A DNA stretch of 64,000 bases from Lachnospiraceae bacterium (GTDB lineage Bacteria; Bacillota; Clostridia; Lachnospirales; Lachnospiraceae), in the NCBI GenBank assembly GCA_017450065.1, contig JAFSYI010000022.1:1-64000 (forward strand), in the 5' to 3' direction. Both the position numbers and the translations under genes were made by a program. Positions 1-8,212 of this stretch are shown here, piece by piece (positions within the stretch are counted from its first letter, which is position 1; every line of letters starts with the position of its first letter). Below the pieces are notes generated by a model. The model was not told where the DNA came from. It ran no database searches and was given only the letters and a program-made list of their open reading frames with translations.

Positions 1-1
1 A

Positions 2-154
2 ACACCACAAGCTTGCTTGATGGTGGGGACAAGGATTTATGACCCGCCCCAACATGAGCAAGAAGTGGGGCTTAGCACCACGGAATTGCGAATGGTGGGT
101 AGGATTGTGGGAGTGCGAAGCACGGAACAATCCGTTAATCAAAAAAAAGTATAG
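2..154 (+). other. Open frame running in from the left edge; repeat-derived or gene 3' end
   Basis: A plus-strand frame is open from base 2 to a TAG at 152-154 (50 codons) with no start inside the window. Its last codons read EQSVNQKKV, nearly the same as the last codons of the GT87-like gene ending at 19237 (EQSVNQKV). This could be the 3' end of a gene cut by the window edge, or a dispersed repeat that happens to be open. No domain is recognisable. The stretch contains several short hairpins, which favours a repeat. Confidence 0.25.
102..133. repeat. Nested hairpin GGATTGT...ACAATCC
   Basis: GGATTGT (102-108) pairs with ACAATCC (127-133), and inside it GTGC (113-116) pairs with GCAC (120-123) around a GAA loop. 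A second possible hairpin, CACCA plus CAAG against CTTG plus TGGTG, lies at about 3-25. The cluster has the look of a small intergenic repeat. It sits just before the inverted copy shared with 19221-19268. Confidence 0.4.
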
Positions 155-168
155 TTTTGACCCCTAAA
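120..168 (+). repeat. Inverted copy of the sequence at 19221-19268
   Basis: Bases 120-168 match the reverse complement of 19221-19268 almost exactly: CGGAACAATCCGTTAATCAA, then an A-run three bases longer here, then AAAGTATAGTTTTGAC, then a diverging tail. In both copies the frame EQSVNQ(K)KV-stop is kept. The two copies point towards each other and enclose about 19 kb of glycan genes. Confidence 0.6.
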
Positions 169-215
169 TCATTTTATGGGTTACACAGAATTTAAAAATG
201 ACAGATTTACGGCTC

Positions 216-1619
216 TCAGAACTGGGCATATATGAACACATTATTACCGAAATAACCGTAGATCACAACCATCATAACAGCAAACAGGAACAGCACACGG
301 TATCCGAAGCGTTCCATATCCGCATTGACATAGAAGCCGTGTCCGTTATTCCTGATCATGGCGACTGCATATGCCACAGCAACAAATATGAAATAGATAA
401 AGAAATAAACGTAATAGTATCCTACGCCCTGTGCCCCTGTAAATATCCGTTCAAATATGGTAAATGCGTCTTTCGCGGATTCAGCCCTGAATATAATGGT
501 TCCCGCAAGGAAATACAGATATGTCGCCAGTGTGCTCATGACTGTATACACTCTTGTGTCCTTACCCGGCTTCTTTAAATATTCAACATATGTTTTATGT
601 ACACACAGGCCGATACCGCATTGTAAACCCCACAATATATAGGTCCATGCGGCTCCGTGCCACAGCCCGCCCACGATCATGGTTAATATCAGATTAAGGT
701 ACTGCCTTGCCTTACCTTTTCTGTTGCCGCCAAGTGAAATATATACGTATTCCTGAAGCCACGATGACAGACTTATATGCCAGCGTTTCCATGTCTCGGT
801 CGGATTCTTTGCAATATAGGGAAGGTCGAAATTCCTTGCGAGCCTGAAGCCCATCATTGTCGCTACGCCTGCGGCCATATCGGTATAACCGGAGAAGTCA
901 CAGTATAACTGTATTGTGTAGCATACGGTTCCCAGGAATATCGAAAGGCCCGAATACATGGAAGGATTTGAATACACAGCATTGGAACAGACCGCCAGCC
1001 TGTCTGCTATAAGGACCTTCTTGAGCGCCCCGGTAAGAAAGATCTGCATTCCGCTGTATACACCGGCTTTCGTGATCGGATGAAGCTCTCCGAACTGTCC
1101 CATAAGCTCTCTTGCCTTGGTGATGGGACCCGACATTATCTGCGGGAAGAACGAAACATACAGAGCTACCGAAAGGAAGTCCTCACAAGCTTCCATCCTG
1201 CCTCTGTATACATCCACAACATAGCTTATCACCATAAGTGTATAGAACGAAATACCTATGGGCTGTATATCCGCAAGGCTTCTGTACCTTTCGGCAAACC
1301 CTTCACCAAACAGGGCCGATCCGATAAACAGCAGATATTTGCACAGGATAAGTACCGCAACCGCTGCCAGGACCATAAGAGCCGTATACCCTTTTCCCGT
1401 CCTTCCGGATGCCTTCTCATTACGGATCTTCAAAGCGGCAAAGTAGCAGGCTGCGCTCTCGGCTATAAGAAGCGGCACCGATCTTAAGTCGCCTATACTG
1501 TAAAAAACAAGATTGGCAGTAAGCAGCAGCACGTTACGCATCTTAACTTTTTTTTGTATTGCCAGGAGCGGTATAAGAATTATATAAAACACCGCAAACC
1601 CAAGAGTCAGAAAATTCAT
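216..1619 (-). CDS. MBOAT family O-acyltransferase (AlgI/DltB type), copy 1
   Basis: A polytopic membrane protein of 467 residues in the membrane-bound O-acyltransferase family, which moves acyl groups across the membrane to extracellular glycans or alcohols. The family core is clear: WKRWHISLSSW, then GGLWHGAAWTYILWG with the invariant histidine at about residue 321, and a C-terminal FIYAQF. A GAGGT ribosome site precedes the ATG by 8 bases. It lies 104 bases downstream of a hexapeptide acetyltransferase on the same strand. Unlike the other five MBOATs here, it has no SGNH partner next to it and is the most divergent of the set. The acyl substrate cannot be read from sequence. Confidence 0.93.
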   Translation of the reverse strand: MNFLTLGFAVFYIILIPLLAIQKKVKMRNVLLLTANLVFYSIGDLRSVPLLIAESAACYFAALKIRNEKASGRTGKGYTALMVLAAVAVLILCKYLLFIGSALFGEGFAERYRSLADIQPIGISFYTLMVISYVVDVYRGRMEACEDFLSVALYVSFFPQIMSGPITKARELMGQFGELHPITKAGVYSGMQIFLTGALKKVLIADRLAVCSNAVYSNPSMYSGLSIFLGTVCYTIQLYCDFSGYTDMAAGVATMMGFRLARNFDLPYIAKNPTETWKRWHISLSSWLQEYVYISLGGNRKGKARQYLNLILTMIVGGLWHGAAWTYILWGLQCGIGLCVHKTYVEYLKKPGKDTRVYTVMSTLATYLYFLAGTIIFRAESAKDAFTIFERIFTGAQGVGYYYVYFFIYFIFVAVAYAVAMIRNNGHGFYVNADMERFGYRVLFLFAVMMVVIYGYFGNNVFIYAQF

Positions 1620-1641
1620 CCTGTATATACCTCAACACAAA

Positions 1642-1673
1642 GAATAGTGAATTTCATCATAAATTCGGTATTC
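1642..1673. repeat. Dispersed hairpin repeat, copy 1
   Basis: GAATA GT GAATTT CATCAT AAATTC GG TATTC folds into a two-part stem with a 2x2 internal loop. A near-identical sequence lies at 6347-6378, where the outer stem is GAATAG/CTATTC. Both copies sit in short gaps between same-strand glycan genes. Confidence 0.6.
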
Positions 1674-1723
1674 CTTACTCATACGTGAATTACCGGAATT
1701 AACGGTCACCGGCCATTTGGTCA

Positions 1724-2269
1724 TCAGTCGTCAAAACCTATGGTGCCGTCTGCCAGCTCTTCTTTTATCCTGCTTATTTCCCCGGGAGTCTTCCGGTCCC
1801 ATGGCGTGTTATATACAGGTGAATGTTCCATCTTCTTCCGGTTCTTCTCTATATATTCATCATAGGTACATACGACTGTCGCAGGATTCCCGACCGCTAC
1901 CGAATTGCCCGGGATATTTCCCTTGACCACACTGCCCGCTCCGATCACAACCCTGTCTCCGATCGTTGTTCCCGGAAGTATTATGGAGCCGTGTCCGATA
2001 AATACATCATTCCCTATCTTTACCCTTCCTATCTTGGAATATCCCAGCTCCGTCTTGGTACTGGCGTCATGCGTAAGTATCGTTACATGCGCGAACTTGG
2101 AATTATCTCCGATCTCTATAAGATATCCGTGTCCGTAATCCAGAATGCAGTCAACAAGACCCGGATTCTTTCCGATCTTAACGCCCCTCCTTCGGTAGTC
2201 CTCTGCTGTTTCGGGGCCTATATTAAAGCATTTCTTTGCTATTCTTTTCAGTATGGTCTTCACTCCCAT
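1724..2269 (-). CDS. Hexapeptide-repeat (left-handed beta-helix) acyltransferase
   Basis: A soluble 181-residue protein with hexapeptide repeats from about residue 45 to 135 (IGDNSKFAHVTIL, IGNDVFIGHGSIILPGTTIG, VVIGAGSVVKG), ending in the usual NSVAVGNPATVV segment of CatB/maltose-type O-acetyltransferases. Such enzymes use acetyl-CoA in the cytoplasm to acetylate sugars or sugar nucleotides. The ATG at 2269 is preferred over a GTG at 2284 because GGAG lies 9 bases before it. It is transcribed towards the MBOAT at 216-1619 and away from the hydrolase-like gene at 2414, from a promoter with a perfect TATAAT. The acceptor is unknown. Confidence 0.88.
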   Translation of the reverse strand: MGVKTILKRIAKKCFNIGPETAEDYRRRGVKIGKNPGLVDCILDYGHGYLIEIGDNSKFAHVTILTHDASTKTELGYSKIGRVKIGNDVFIGHGSIILPGTTIGDRVVIGAGSVVKGNIPGNSVAVGNPATVVCTYDEYIEKNRKKMEHSPVYNTPWDRKTPGEISRIKEELADGTIGFDD

Positions 2270-2316
2270 TGCTCTTCTCTCCACCTGCCGATCTATGAAA
2301 CATACGTAACTATGTA

Positions 2317-2344
2317 ATTATACATTAACCAAATAAATAAACAA
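2317..2344 (-). promoter_or_regulatory. Promoter of the hexapeptide acetyltransferase
   Basis: On the minus strand, TTGTTT (2339-2344), 16 bases, then TATAAT (2317-2322). It is back to back with the plus-strand promoter at 2354-2382, with 9 bases between the two -35 boxes. Confidence 0.6.
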
Positions 2345-2353
2345 GTCCAAACA

Positions 2354-2382
2354 TTGTCTTTGCACGGCTCAGGATGTATAAT
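2354..2382 (+). promoter_or_regulatory. Promoter of the hydrolase-like gene
   Basis: TTGTCT (2354-2359), 17 bases, TATAAT (2377-2382). The predicted transcript starts near 2389, after the first in-frame start at 2354, which supports the ATG at 2414 as the true start. Confidence 0.65.
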
Positions 2383-2413
2383 CTATAGAAAATATATAGC
2401 TCAGAGGAAAGAT

Positions 2414-3292
2414 ATGAACAGTATAAATGATTTTCCCTGGAACAGGACCGAACTGATCGAGAAACAGTATGATGAACCCAATTACAGGATAGTAAACGGC
2501 AGATCCGATAAGAAAAAAGCTCTCGTGTTTTTCTCAAGCAACGGAATATATTATCCCAATACCGAAAAAGAATTCACCGGGAAAATTATCACCCTCGATT
2601 ACTATGACTGGCTCAACATAGGAAAACACAGGCTTATCAGGTCTTATTTCTCCAGGATCGTTTACGTAAGGGATATCTACAAGCAGTGGTATGTAACCGG
2701 TATCAACAGGAAAACAGACACACGGGCCAAGCTCTGTGATTTCCTCCGGGACGAGCTTAAGGGATATGATATCACTACCTGCGGTTCCTCTTCGGGCGGA
2801 TATATGGCTGCTCTTGTCGGATCGCTGCTGAACGCCGAAAGAATTATTGACTCATCGGGTCAGTTTGATCTGTCAACCAATCTGGGGAACGAACCCTTCC
2901 TGGATTTTATGGCTGACGATCCCGTGATAAAGGAACAGCTATCCCTGAAAGACATAATATCCGGACATACCGGCTCTCTCTACTATTTCTATCCGGCGCA
3001 TAACCAAGGTGATATCGTACAGAACGAACATATCTCGGATCTTAATGTGAAGCGTTTTGCAATGGACAGCGACAGGCATAACCGGACCATTCGCCCCGTA
3101 TGCTTTCCTTATGTACTGACAATGCCCAAAGACAGGCTTGACGGGCTGCAGGAGAAATATAACGGCAGGATAATAGGCGAAGCAGAATTTTATAAGGATA
3201 CCTTATCTGTACTCAACCGCATCACAGACCCTGTCCTTTACAACATATCAAGGGTTTATTCATATGCTCGTAAGCGTATCTGCGGAAGGTAG
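2414..3292 (+). CDS. Alpha/beta-hydrolase-like protein of surface-glycan loci
   Basis: A predicted soluble protein of 292 residues without a signal peptide. A nucleophile-elbow motif, GSSSGG at residues 124-129 (Ser126), follows the segment ALVFFSSNGIYYPNT, giving the look of an alpha/beta-hydrolase fold. I recognise the type from polysaccharide clusters but know no established function. An acyl-esterase or acyltransferase role is plausible given the acyltransferase-rich surroundings. The start at 2414 has AGAGGA 5 bases upstream and lies after the promoter. The 3' end overlaps that of the opposing fucosyltransferase gene by 33 bases, so the last 11 codons are read on both strands. Confidence 0.7.
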   Translation: MNSINDFPWNRTELIEKQYDEPNYRIVNGRSDKKKALVFFSSNGIYYPNTEKEFTGKIITLDYYDWLNIGKHRLIRSYFSRIVYVRDIYKQWYVTGINRKTDTRAKLCDFLRDELKGYDITTCGSSSGGYMAALVGSLLNAERIIDSSGQFDLSTNLGNEPFLDFMADDPVIKEQLSLKDIISGHTGSLYYFYPAHNQGDIVQNEHISDLNVKRFAMDSDRHNRTIRPVCFPYVLTMPKDRLDGLQEKYNGRIIGEAEFYKDTLSVLNRITDPVLYNISRVYSYARKRICGR

Positions 3293-4204
3293 CACGCCCT
3301 GCGTAATGTTAAGCCCCTTAATATCTGCGGTGTACCAGCCCTTTTCGTCAGGAATAAGCGCATCGGACAATACATCCGGTCTGATCACTGTCTTATCTTC
3401 GTTCCTGTTGAGTACAGCTCCCCACAGACTGAAGGTGGAATTGCATATGATATTGTTCCTGCATGCACTCATGAGCAGCATGTCGTAATGACTGTCCTCA
3501 CCCTTGTTCCAGTCAACGATCTCATATCTGTACGGGATGTTCCCGTACTCACTGCGCACATATCCGGGATCATCCGAAAAGAAAAAGAAAACCGGATCGT
3601 TTAATCTGGTGCTCATATATTTCATAACATTAAGATAATAATCCTTTTTAAGCTTATCAAGCGCCCCTCCGACATAATCTCCCCTTCTTATGTGTACGCT
3701 GACCGATTCACATTCCTTCATACGGCCGGCCGCCTCCAGATTGGCACCTTCAAGCGGGAGCTTATACTCGAAATCACTTATCGCAGGCTCATATATCCAG
3801 TTCCATGAATTATCTATCCAGCAATTATACTCATCAATTGAGTCTTTATGTTCCTTACAGAAGGCTTTCCAGTCGGACTGGTGCATCCTGACCGTTTTAT
3901 TTCCCTTAAGCCTGTATCCTATATGATTGTGATATTTCTTTTTCAAAACATCGAACGGACCGGCATTTTTCCTCTGATACTCACCTCCGCAGGCCAGTAT
4001 TTCCTGCGTGGTTGCAACATCTTCAAGCTCTATCCCAAATACCCTTTTTAGTTCATAGCCGTGATGAGGGACATACTTCTTATATATCCATCTGTCCATG
4101 TCTGCCTTGATAACACATCCGGGAAGCTCATCCTTAAGCTGCTTGTAAAAACAATATTCCAGCATCTGGTTTCCCATGCCTGCATCTATCTTAACAATTA
4201 TCAT
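3260..4204 (-). CDS. Alpha-1,2-fucosyltransferase, GT11 family
   Basis: A 314-residue enzyme with the GT11 layout: N-terminal IIVKIDAGMGNQMLEY, then the signature HIRRGDY at residues 171-177, then FFFFSDDP, and a C-terminal MSACRNNIICNSTFSLWGA block. The family moves L-fucose from GDP-fucose to a terminal galactose or similar sugar, which predicts a fucose-capped surface glycan. The ATG at 4204 is chosen because GGAAGGA lies 6 bases before it and GT11 homology begins there; an upstream in-frame start at 4252 has no such site. It is the last gene of the minus-strand run that begins at 10312. No GDP-fucose synthesis genes are visible. Confidence 0.92.
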   Translation of the reverse strand: MIIVKIDAGMGNQMLEYCFYKQLKDELPGCVIKADMDRWIYKKYVPHHGYELKRVFGIELEDVATTQEILACGGEYQRKNAGPFDVLKKKYHNHIGYRLKGNKTVRMHQSDWKAFCKEHKDSIDEYNCWIDNSWNWIYEPAISDFEYKLPLEGANLEAAGRMKECESVSVHIRRGDYVGGALDKLKKDYYLNVMKYMSTRLNDPVFFFFSDDPGYVRSEYGNIPYRYEIVDWNKGEDSHYDMLLMSACRNNIICNSTFSLWGAVLNRNEDKTVIRPDVLSDALIPDEKGWYTADIKGLNITQGVLPSADTLTSI

Positions 4205-4256
4205 CCATAATCCTTCCCGATGCTTCTTTATGCAGAATACATCTTCCGACACCCGG

Positions 4257-5189
4257 TCAAACCTTCAGAATTTCCCTTACCTTATCCCGTATCCTTATAT
4301 ACATGCTCAGATGATGTCTTCTGTAGAAGTCACGGATAAGCTCTCTGTTTGGCATGACTCCCGCATCAGCCCACTGTTTCCTGTCTTTTTCCGTCTCACC
4401 AAAGGTCAGTGCATTACTCTCATCATCCTTACAGTTGGTTCCGCTGCCGTCAAGTCCGTTATTGATTACAAGACTTTTTATGGGAGCCACGGACATCATG
4501 TCATGCCTTGACTGGGAAAGGCACCATCTTACAGCCCACGAATCTATCTTCCCCTTCTTATATGCCCTGAGCATGCTCGGAAGATCATTTCCGCCTCTCA
4601 TAAACCTTATGTTGGCCACCGGATCCAGTCTGAATGTACTGTAGTCCTTCACCTCCCAATCAGCCATATCCCATCTGTCTCTCCATGTTCCCCAGCCCCA
4701 GGAGGATGCCCTGTATGTAAGATATATATTGCTGCCATAGCCTGCCGGTCTGGCGGGATTATGGGAATAGCCGTCTATTGACCATATTCTTTTATCTTCC
4801 ACGAAGCACTCAAGACATTCATTCATATAATCAAGGAAGTACTCCGATAACACCAGGTCATCTTCCAGGACAATGACCCTGTCATACTCTTTAAGAATAC
4901 CTGTGATCCCGTCGATCACAGAGCGCGCAAGTCCCTTATTGCTTTCCGCCATATGCAGATTAACGCTCTTAAACCAGTCCTTTGACCCAAGAGACCGCAC
5001 ATACTCCCTGACCTCTTTAACTCCGGCTTCAGCCTTGGGGTTTTTAGCCGCATCGGAGAATACATGCACATCACTTTTTTCAGCCGGCTCATTACGTCTT
5101 AACGATTCAAATAAAGCCCGGGTTTTTTCCGGCCGGCTGTATACAAAAACAGCTACCGGAGCATATTTTGCACTTACCATGTCACTCAT
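4257..5189 (-). CDS. GT-A fold glycosyltransferase (GT2-like)
   Basis: A 310-residue cytoplasmic glycosyltransferase. It begins with a Rossmann-type strand (PVAVFVYSRPEKTRAL), has SNKGLARSVIDGI, and a metal/nucleotide-binding DxD-type motif in VIVLEDDLVLS at residues 109-111. The segment SSWGWGTWRDRWDMADW matches a GT2-like group often mislabelled as hemolysin-activation protein. The sugar donor is unknown. Its start has GGTGAT 5 bases upstream, and it begins 12 bases after the preceding glycosyltransferase gene ends, so the two are probably co-translated in the operon 10312 to 3260. Confidence 0.8.
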   Translation of the reverse strand: MSDMVSAKYAPVAVFVYSRPEKTRALFESLRRNEPAEKSDVHVFSDAAKNPKAEAGVKEVREYVRSLGSKDWFKSVNLHMAESNKGLARSVIDGITGILKEYDRVIVLEDDLVLSEYFLDYMNECLECFVEDKRIWSIDGYSHNPARPAGYGSNIYLTYRASSWGWGTWRDRWDMADWEVKDYSTFRLDPVANIRFMRGGNDLPSMLRAYKKGKIDSWAVRWCLSQSRHDMMSVAPIKSLVINNGLDGSGTNCKDDESNALTFGETEKDRKQWADAGVMPNRELIRDFYRRHHLSMYIRIRDKVREILKV

Positions 5190-5201
5190 ACAACATCACC
5201 A

Positions 5202-6332
5202 TCAGGCAGTAGTCCTGTCAACATCACTTCTGAACCTGTTCAGTTCCTTACAGTGAATGTGAAGATCATATATCTTATACTTCTTTTCATTATAATACAT
5301 AAATGGCATGAAGCCTCTCTTATCCTTTTCCCAGCGGATATCAAGCCCTGAAATATCGACATAGCTTTGGACATTTTCATAACCCGCATTATCCTTAACT
5401 CCTCTCGGCTTCTGATCCGTGCCGCCCAGATACTGGCCTATCGGCGCAGGATCGAATATACCGCCGAACTCATCCGTAAGAAGGCTGTATTCCTCAATAT
5501 GATCCCCGGGAGGACGGTCGCCTTTTTTATTTATAAGTCCCTTCTCAGACACATATTCCCTGTTGATTATCGGAAGCGGCGTCAGCCCCTTCTCCCGCAG
5601 ATATCCTGCCAGCATGATCATGTCATTGGTTCCCTTATCCAGAACATGCTCAAGCACATAATCAAGAAACCCATCCAGCGAATCAGCATCCGGAATGTAC
5701 ATGACCGCAGCCATGCAGTACCGCTCAGCCATTCTCGGGACCGTGATATCATTAAAAAGACCGGCCATTTTCTCAATAAGCACTCCGGCGTCCTCATAAA
5801 GCAGGATATCATTCTCCATATGGATGACCTTCTTAAGATCCAGGCTCCTTATTACTTCATTCAGTATAAAGAATCTTTCCGATGTATGCTGGAAGAAATT
5901 ATCATACTGCGACCTGAGGGAAGACAGCTTCCTGTAGAACTTAAGATGCATCGCCGACACCGGAACGTCTTCGATACGGACCACACAGGCATTATCGGCG
6001 ATCCTCTCAGGTACCTCCTTATCCCTGTTGCACACAAAATATACCGGGATATCGCTGAACAGTCTTATCTGTTCTATGCAGTCCGCCACGTAACCCGGTA
6101 TCGGTCTTACCCCCGAATGAGTCAGTACGATACAGCCTTCGGTTCCTGCAGGTATCCCGGATACTCTGAGGCTGTCCCTCACCCGCGGCTCTCTTATGTA
6201 ACTTCGCATATTTCTTATACGGTTCATGATCCGAAAGACCGTGAGTCTTACACTGAACTTCGTTATGGCTCCCCACCGGTCCGAGAGATCATCAAACACC
6301 TCTTTTATCTTTCTTCCGATTTCCACTTTCAT
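5202..6332 (-). CDS. Putative glycosyltransferase of unknown specificity
   Basis: A 376-residue soluble protein. After a basic N-terminal region there is a nucleotide-sugar-like core: EGCIVLTHSGVRPIPGYV, a strand ending in IPVYFVCNRD, and KKVIHMENDILLYED, where END could act as a DxD-type motif. No family can be named with certainty. The ATG has GGAG only one base before it, and a GTG two codons later is better spaced, so the start may be 6326. It lies between an ABC exporter and a GT2-like enzyme in the same operon, which supports a role in building the exported glycan. Confidence 0.55.
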   Translation of the reverse strand: MKVEIGRKIKEVFDDLSDRWGAITKFSVRLTVFRIMNRIRNMRSYIREPRVRDSLRVSGIPAGTEGCIVLTHSGVRPIPGYVADCIEQIRLFSDIPVYFVCNRDKEVPERIADNACVVRIEDVPVSAMHLKFYRKLSSLRSQYDNFFQHTSERFFILNEVIRSLDLKKVIHMENDILLYEDAGVLIEKMAGLFNDITVPRMAERYCMAAVMYIPDADSLDGFLDYVLEHVLDKGTNDMIMLAGYLREKGLTPLPIINREYVSEKGLINKKGDRPPGDHIEEYSLLTDEFGGIFDPAPIGQYLGGTDQKPRGVKDNAGYENVQSYVDISGLDIRWEKDKRGFMPFMYYNEKKYKIYDLHIHCKELNRFRSDVDRTTA

Positions 6333-6346
6333 TCTCCGATATCATG

Positions 6347-6378
6347 GAATAGTGAATTTCATCAGAAATCCGCTATTC
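6347..6378. repeat. Dispersed hairpin repeat, copy 2
   Basis: GAATAG (6347-6352) pairs with CTATTC (6373-6378), with an inner GAATTT/AAATCC stem carrying one mismatch. It shares most bases with 1642-1673. The base changes between copies keep the outer stem or strengthen it, which suggests selection on the fold. It sits in the 72-base gap between a glycosyltransferase gene and the ABC exporter gene. Confidence 0.6.
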
Positions 6379-6404
6379 GTAATGAAACAGCCGAAGCTGT
6401 ACCT

Positions 6405-8207
6405 TTACCTGTCCATGGATGTTAATATCCCGTCAACAAGCTTCTTCTCTGTAAGCGCCCCGTCCCTGACCTCATAGATATGATTGCATTTACTTATGGT
6501 CGACAGCCTGTGGGCTACTATTATAAGCGTTTTCTCACCCTTAAGGATATCTATTGCTTCCATGACCGCCTTCTCCGTATCATTATCAAGCGCCGACGTT
6601 GCTTCATCAAGAATAAGTATTTCCGGATTAAAATACAATGCCCTTGCTATGGCTATCCTCTGCTTCTGGCCGCCGGATATTTTGGCTCCGCTTTCTCCGA
6701 TCTGTGTTTCAAGGCCATCCGGAAGTGAGTCTATGAAGTCGTTAAGCTGTGCTTTCTTTATCACGTCCTTAAGCTTTTCATTATCGATCTCATCCTGACC
6801 GCATCCGAAGGCTATATTATTTTTTATCGTATCATCCAGCATGAAAATGTTCTGCGACACATAACCTATAAGTCCGCCCCACGATCTTTCACCGAGGTCG
6901 ATCTCCTTACCGTCAACCGCTATTCTCCCGCCTGTGATACGGTTAAGACCAAGGATCACATCGGCAAGCGTGGTCTTACCGGCTCCGGAGGGACCTACGA
7001 GAGCAACCGAATCACCCTTCTCCACCTTAAGATCAATACCGTCAAGTACATTGGGAAGCTCCGGCGAATACGCAAAGGACAAACCGGATAAAACAAGCTC
7101 ACGGTTAAACCCGTCTATCCTCTCCCCCGCAATACAGTCATCATCCTCTGCTTTTATCATCTCCCCGTTGCTGATCGTACTCTTAAGATTATTAAGCGCT
7201 GCCGTTACGGGTTCATATGAAAACATAAGTATATTAAGACAGCCCGACAGCTGCGACACGAAAGGGAGCATCCTGAAGCTTGCCACTGCAAATATGGAGA
7301 GATTGGCAACAAAGGTTCCGTCTACCTTCCCCATATACGAGAGCACACCTACCGCCATAATAAGGCCTCCGATAAAGACCGTCTCAATTATACGTTCAGG
7401 CAGCGGTGACAGCGTTGTATATCCGACGTCAATGGAACACCTCTTTTTTACGGTTTCGCCGTAATGCTTAACAAAGTAATCCCTCCTGCCCAGGATCTTG
7501 ATCTCCTTCATGCCGGTGACTATCTGGGTGATATCCTTAAGCATGTTCCCCTCGGCGTTCCTTCTAAGGGCTCCCATTGTCCTCATCTTACGCTTAAGGA
7601 TACCTGTTATGATGACCACCGAAACAAGTCCGAGTCCGACCACAATGAGCGTAAGCACAATATCCGTACAGAACAGCCATACGCATATAAGGAATACATT
7701 TATCAGCCTTACGCCGATGTTAAAATAATTCTGCAGTGTATTAAGATACGCATCTATATCACTCGTCAGTCCCCTCAGTATAACCGAGCTGTTTTCATTT
7801 ACAAAAAAAGCATAGTCATTACGGATATAAGCGCGCAGTGATTTCTCCGAAAGTGTATATCGCGTATCCGCAACAAGCCTTGCCTGCATATATGTCGACA
7901 GCGTAAGATACACGTTCTTGACAAGATAAAGCAGCACTACCGAAACCGACAGTCCCAGTATTACCTCCCTGTTGCCGTTAAGGCCTGTGAGACGGACAAA
8001 CCAGCTGTAGAGCATATCGTCCCCGGCTTTATCGGGAGTCATTATGATCTTAACGACCGGGAGAACCGCCGATACACCCAATAGTTCCAGGAATCCTCCC
8101 ACGACTATCATGACAAATACGACAGTACAGTTCCGTCTCTGTTTTTTATTTAGGACCTTCATCATATCCCGAAGAAGGCCTATAAACAGTCCCGCTTTTT
8201 TCAGCAT
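6405..8207 (-). CDS. ABC exporter, fused permease and ATPase (MsbA/PglK type)
   Basis: A 600-residue half-transporter: about six membrane segments in residues 20-320, then a nucleotide-binding domain with Walker A GPSGAGKTT (405-413), signature ISGGQKQRIAIARAL, Walker B ILILDEATSALD (catalytic Glu at about 535) and the H-loop IIVAHRLSTI. Proteins of this build export or flip lipids and lipid-linked oligosaccharides as homodimers. In this operon, between acyltransferases and glycosyltransferases, flipping a lipid-linked glycan is the likeliest role. The ATG at 8207 has GAGGTA at good spacing and sits 5 bases after the upstream gene; the longer start at 8246 would overlap it. Confidence 0.9.
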   Translation of the reverse strand: MLKKAGLFIGLLRDMMKVLNKKQRRNCTVVFVMIVVGGFLELLGVSAVLPVVKIIMTPDKAGDDMLYSWFVRLTGLNGNREVILGLSVSVVLLYLVKNVYLTLSTYMQARLVADTRYTLSEKSLRAYIRNDYAFFVNENSSVILRGLTSDIDAYLNTLQNYFNIGVRLINVFLICVWLFCTDIVLTLIVVGLGLVSVVIITGILKRKMRTMGALRRNAEGNMLKDITQIVTGMKEIKILGRRDYFVKHYGETVKKRCSIDVGYTTLSPLPERIIETVFIGGLIMAVGVLSYMGKVDGTFVANLSIFAVASFRMLPFVSQLSGCLNILMFSYEPVTAALNNLKSTISNGEMIKAEDDDCIAGERIDGFNRELVLSGLSFAYSPELPNVLDGIDLKVEKGDSVALVGPSGAGKTTLADVILGLNRITGGRIAVDGKEIDLGERSWGGLIGYVSQNIFMLDDTIKNNIAFGCGQDEIDNEKLKDVIKKAQLNDFIDSLPDGLETQIGESGAKISGGQKQRIAIARALYFNPEILILDEATSALDNDTEKAVMEAIDILKGEKTLIIVAHRLSTISKCNHIYEVRDGALTEKKLVDGILTSMDR

Positions 8208-8212
8208 TGTAA

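Noticed and set aside
1-215. Insertion-sequence end
   Set aside because: Hairpins and a repeat are present but there is no transposase part or clear terminal inverted repeat with target duplication.
5367-6425. 352-codon plus-strand open frame
   Set aside because: Antisense to the putative glycosyltransferase at 5202-6332; no domain pattern and no start signals.
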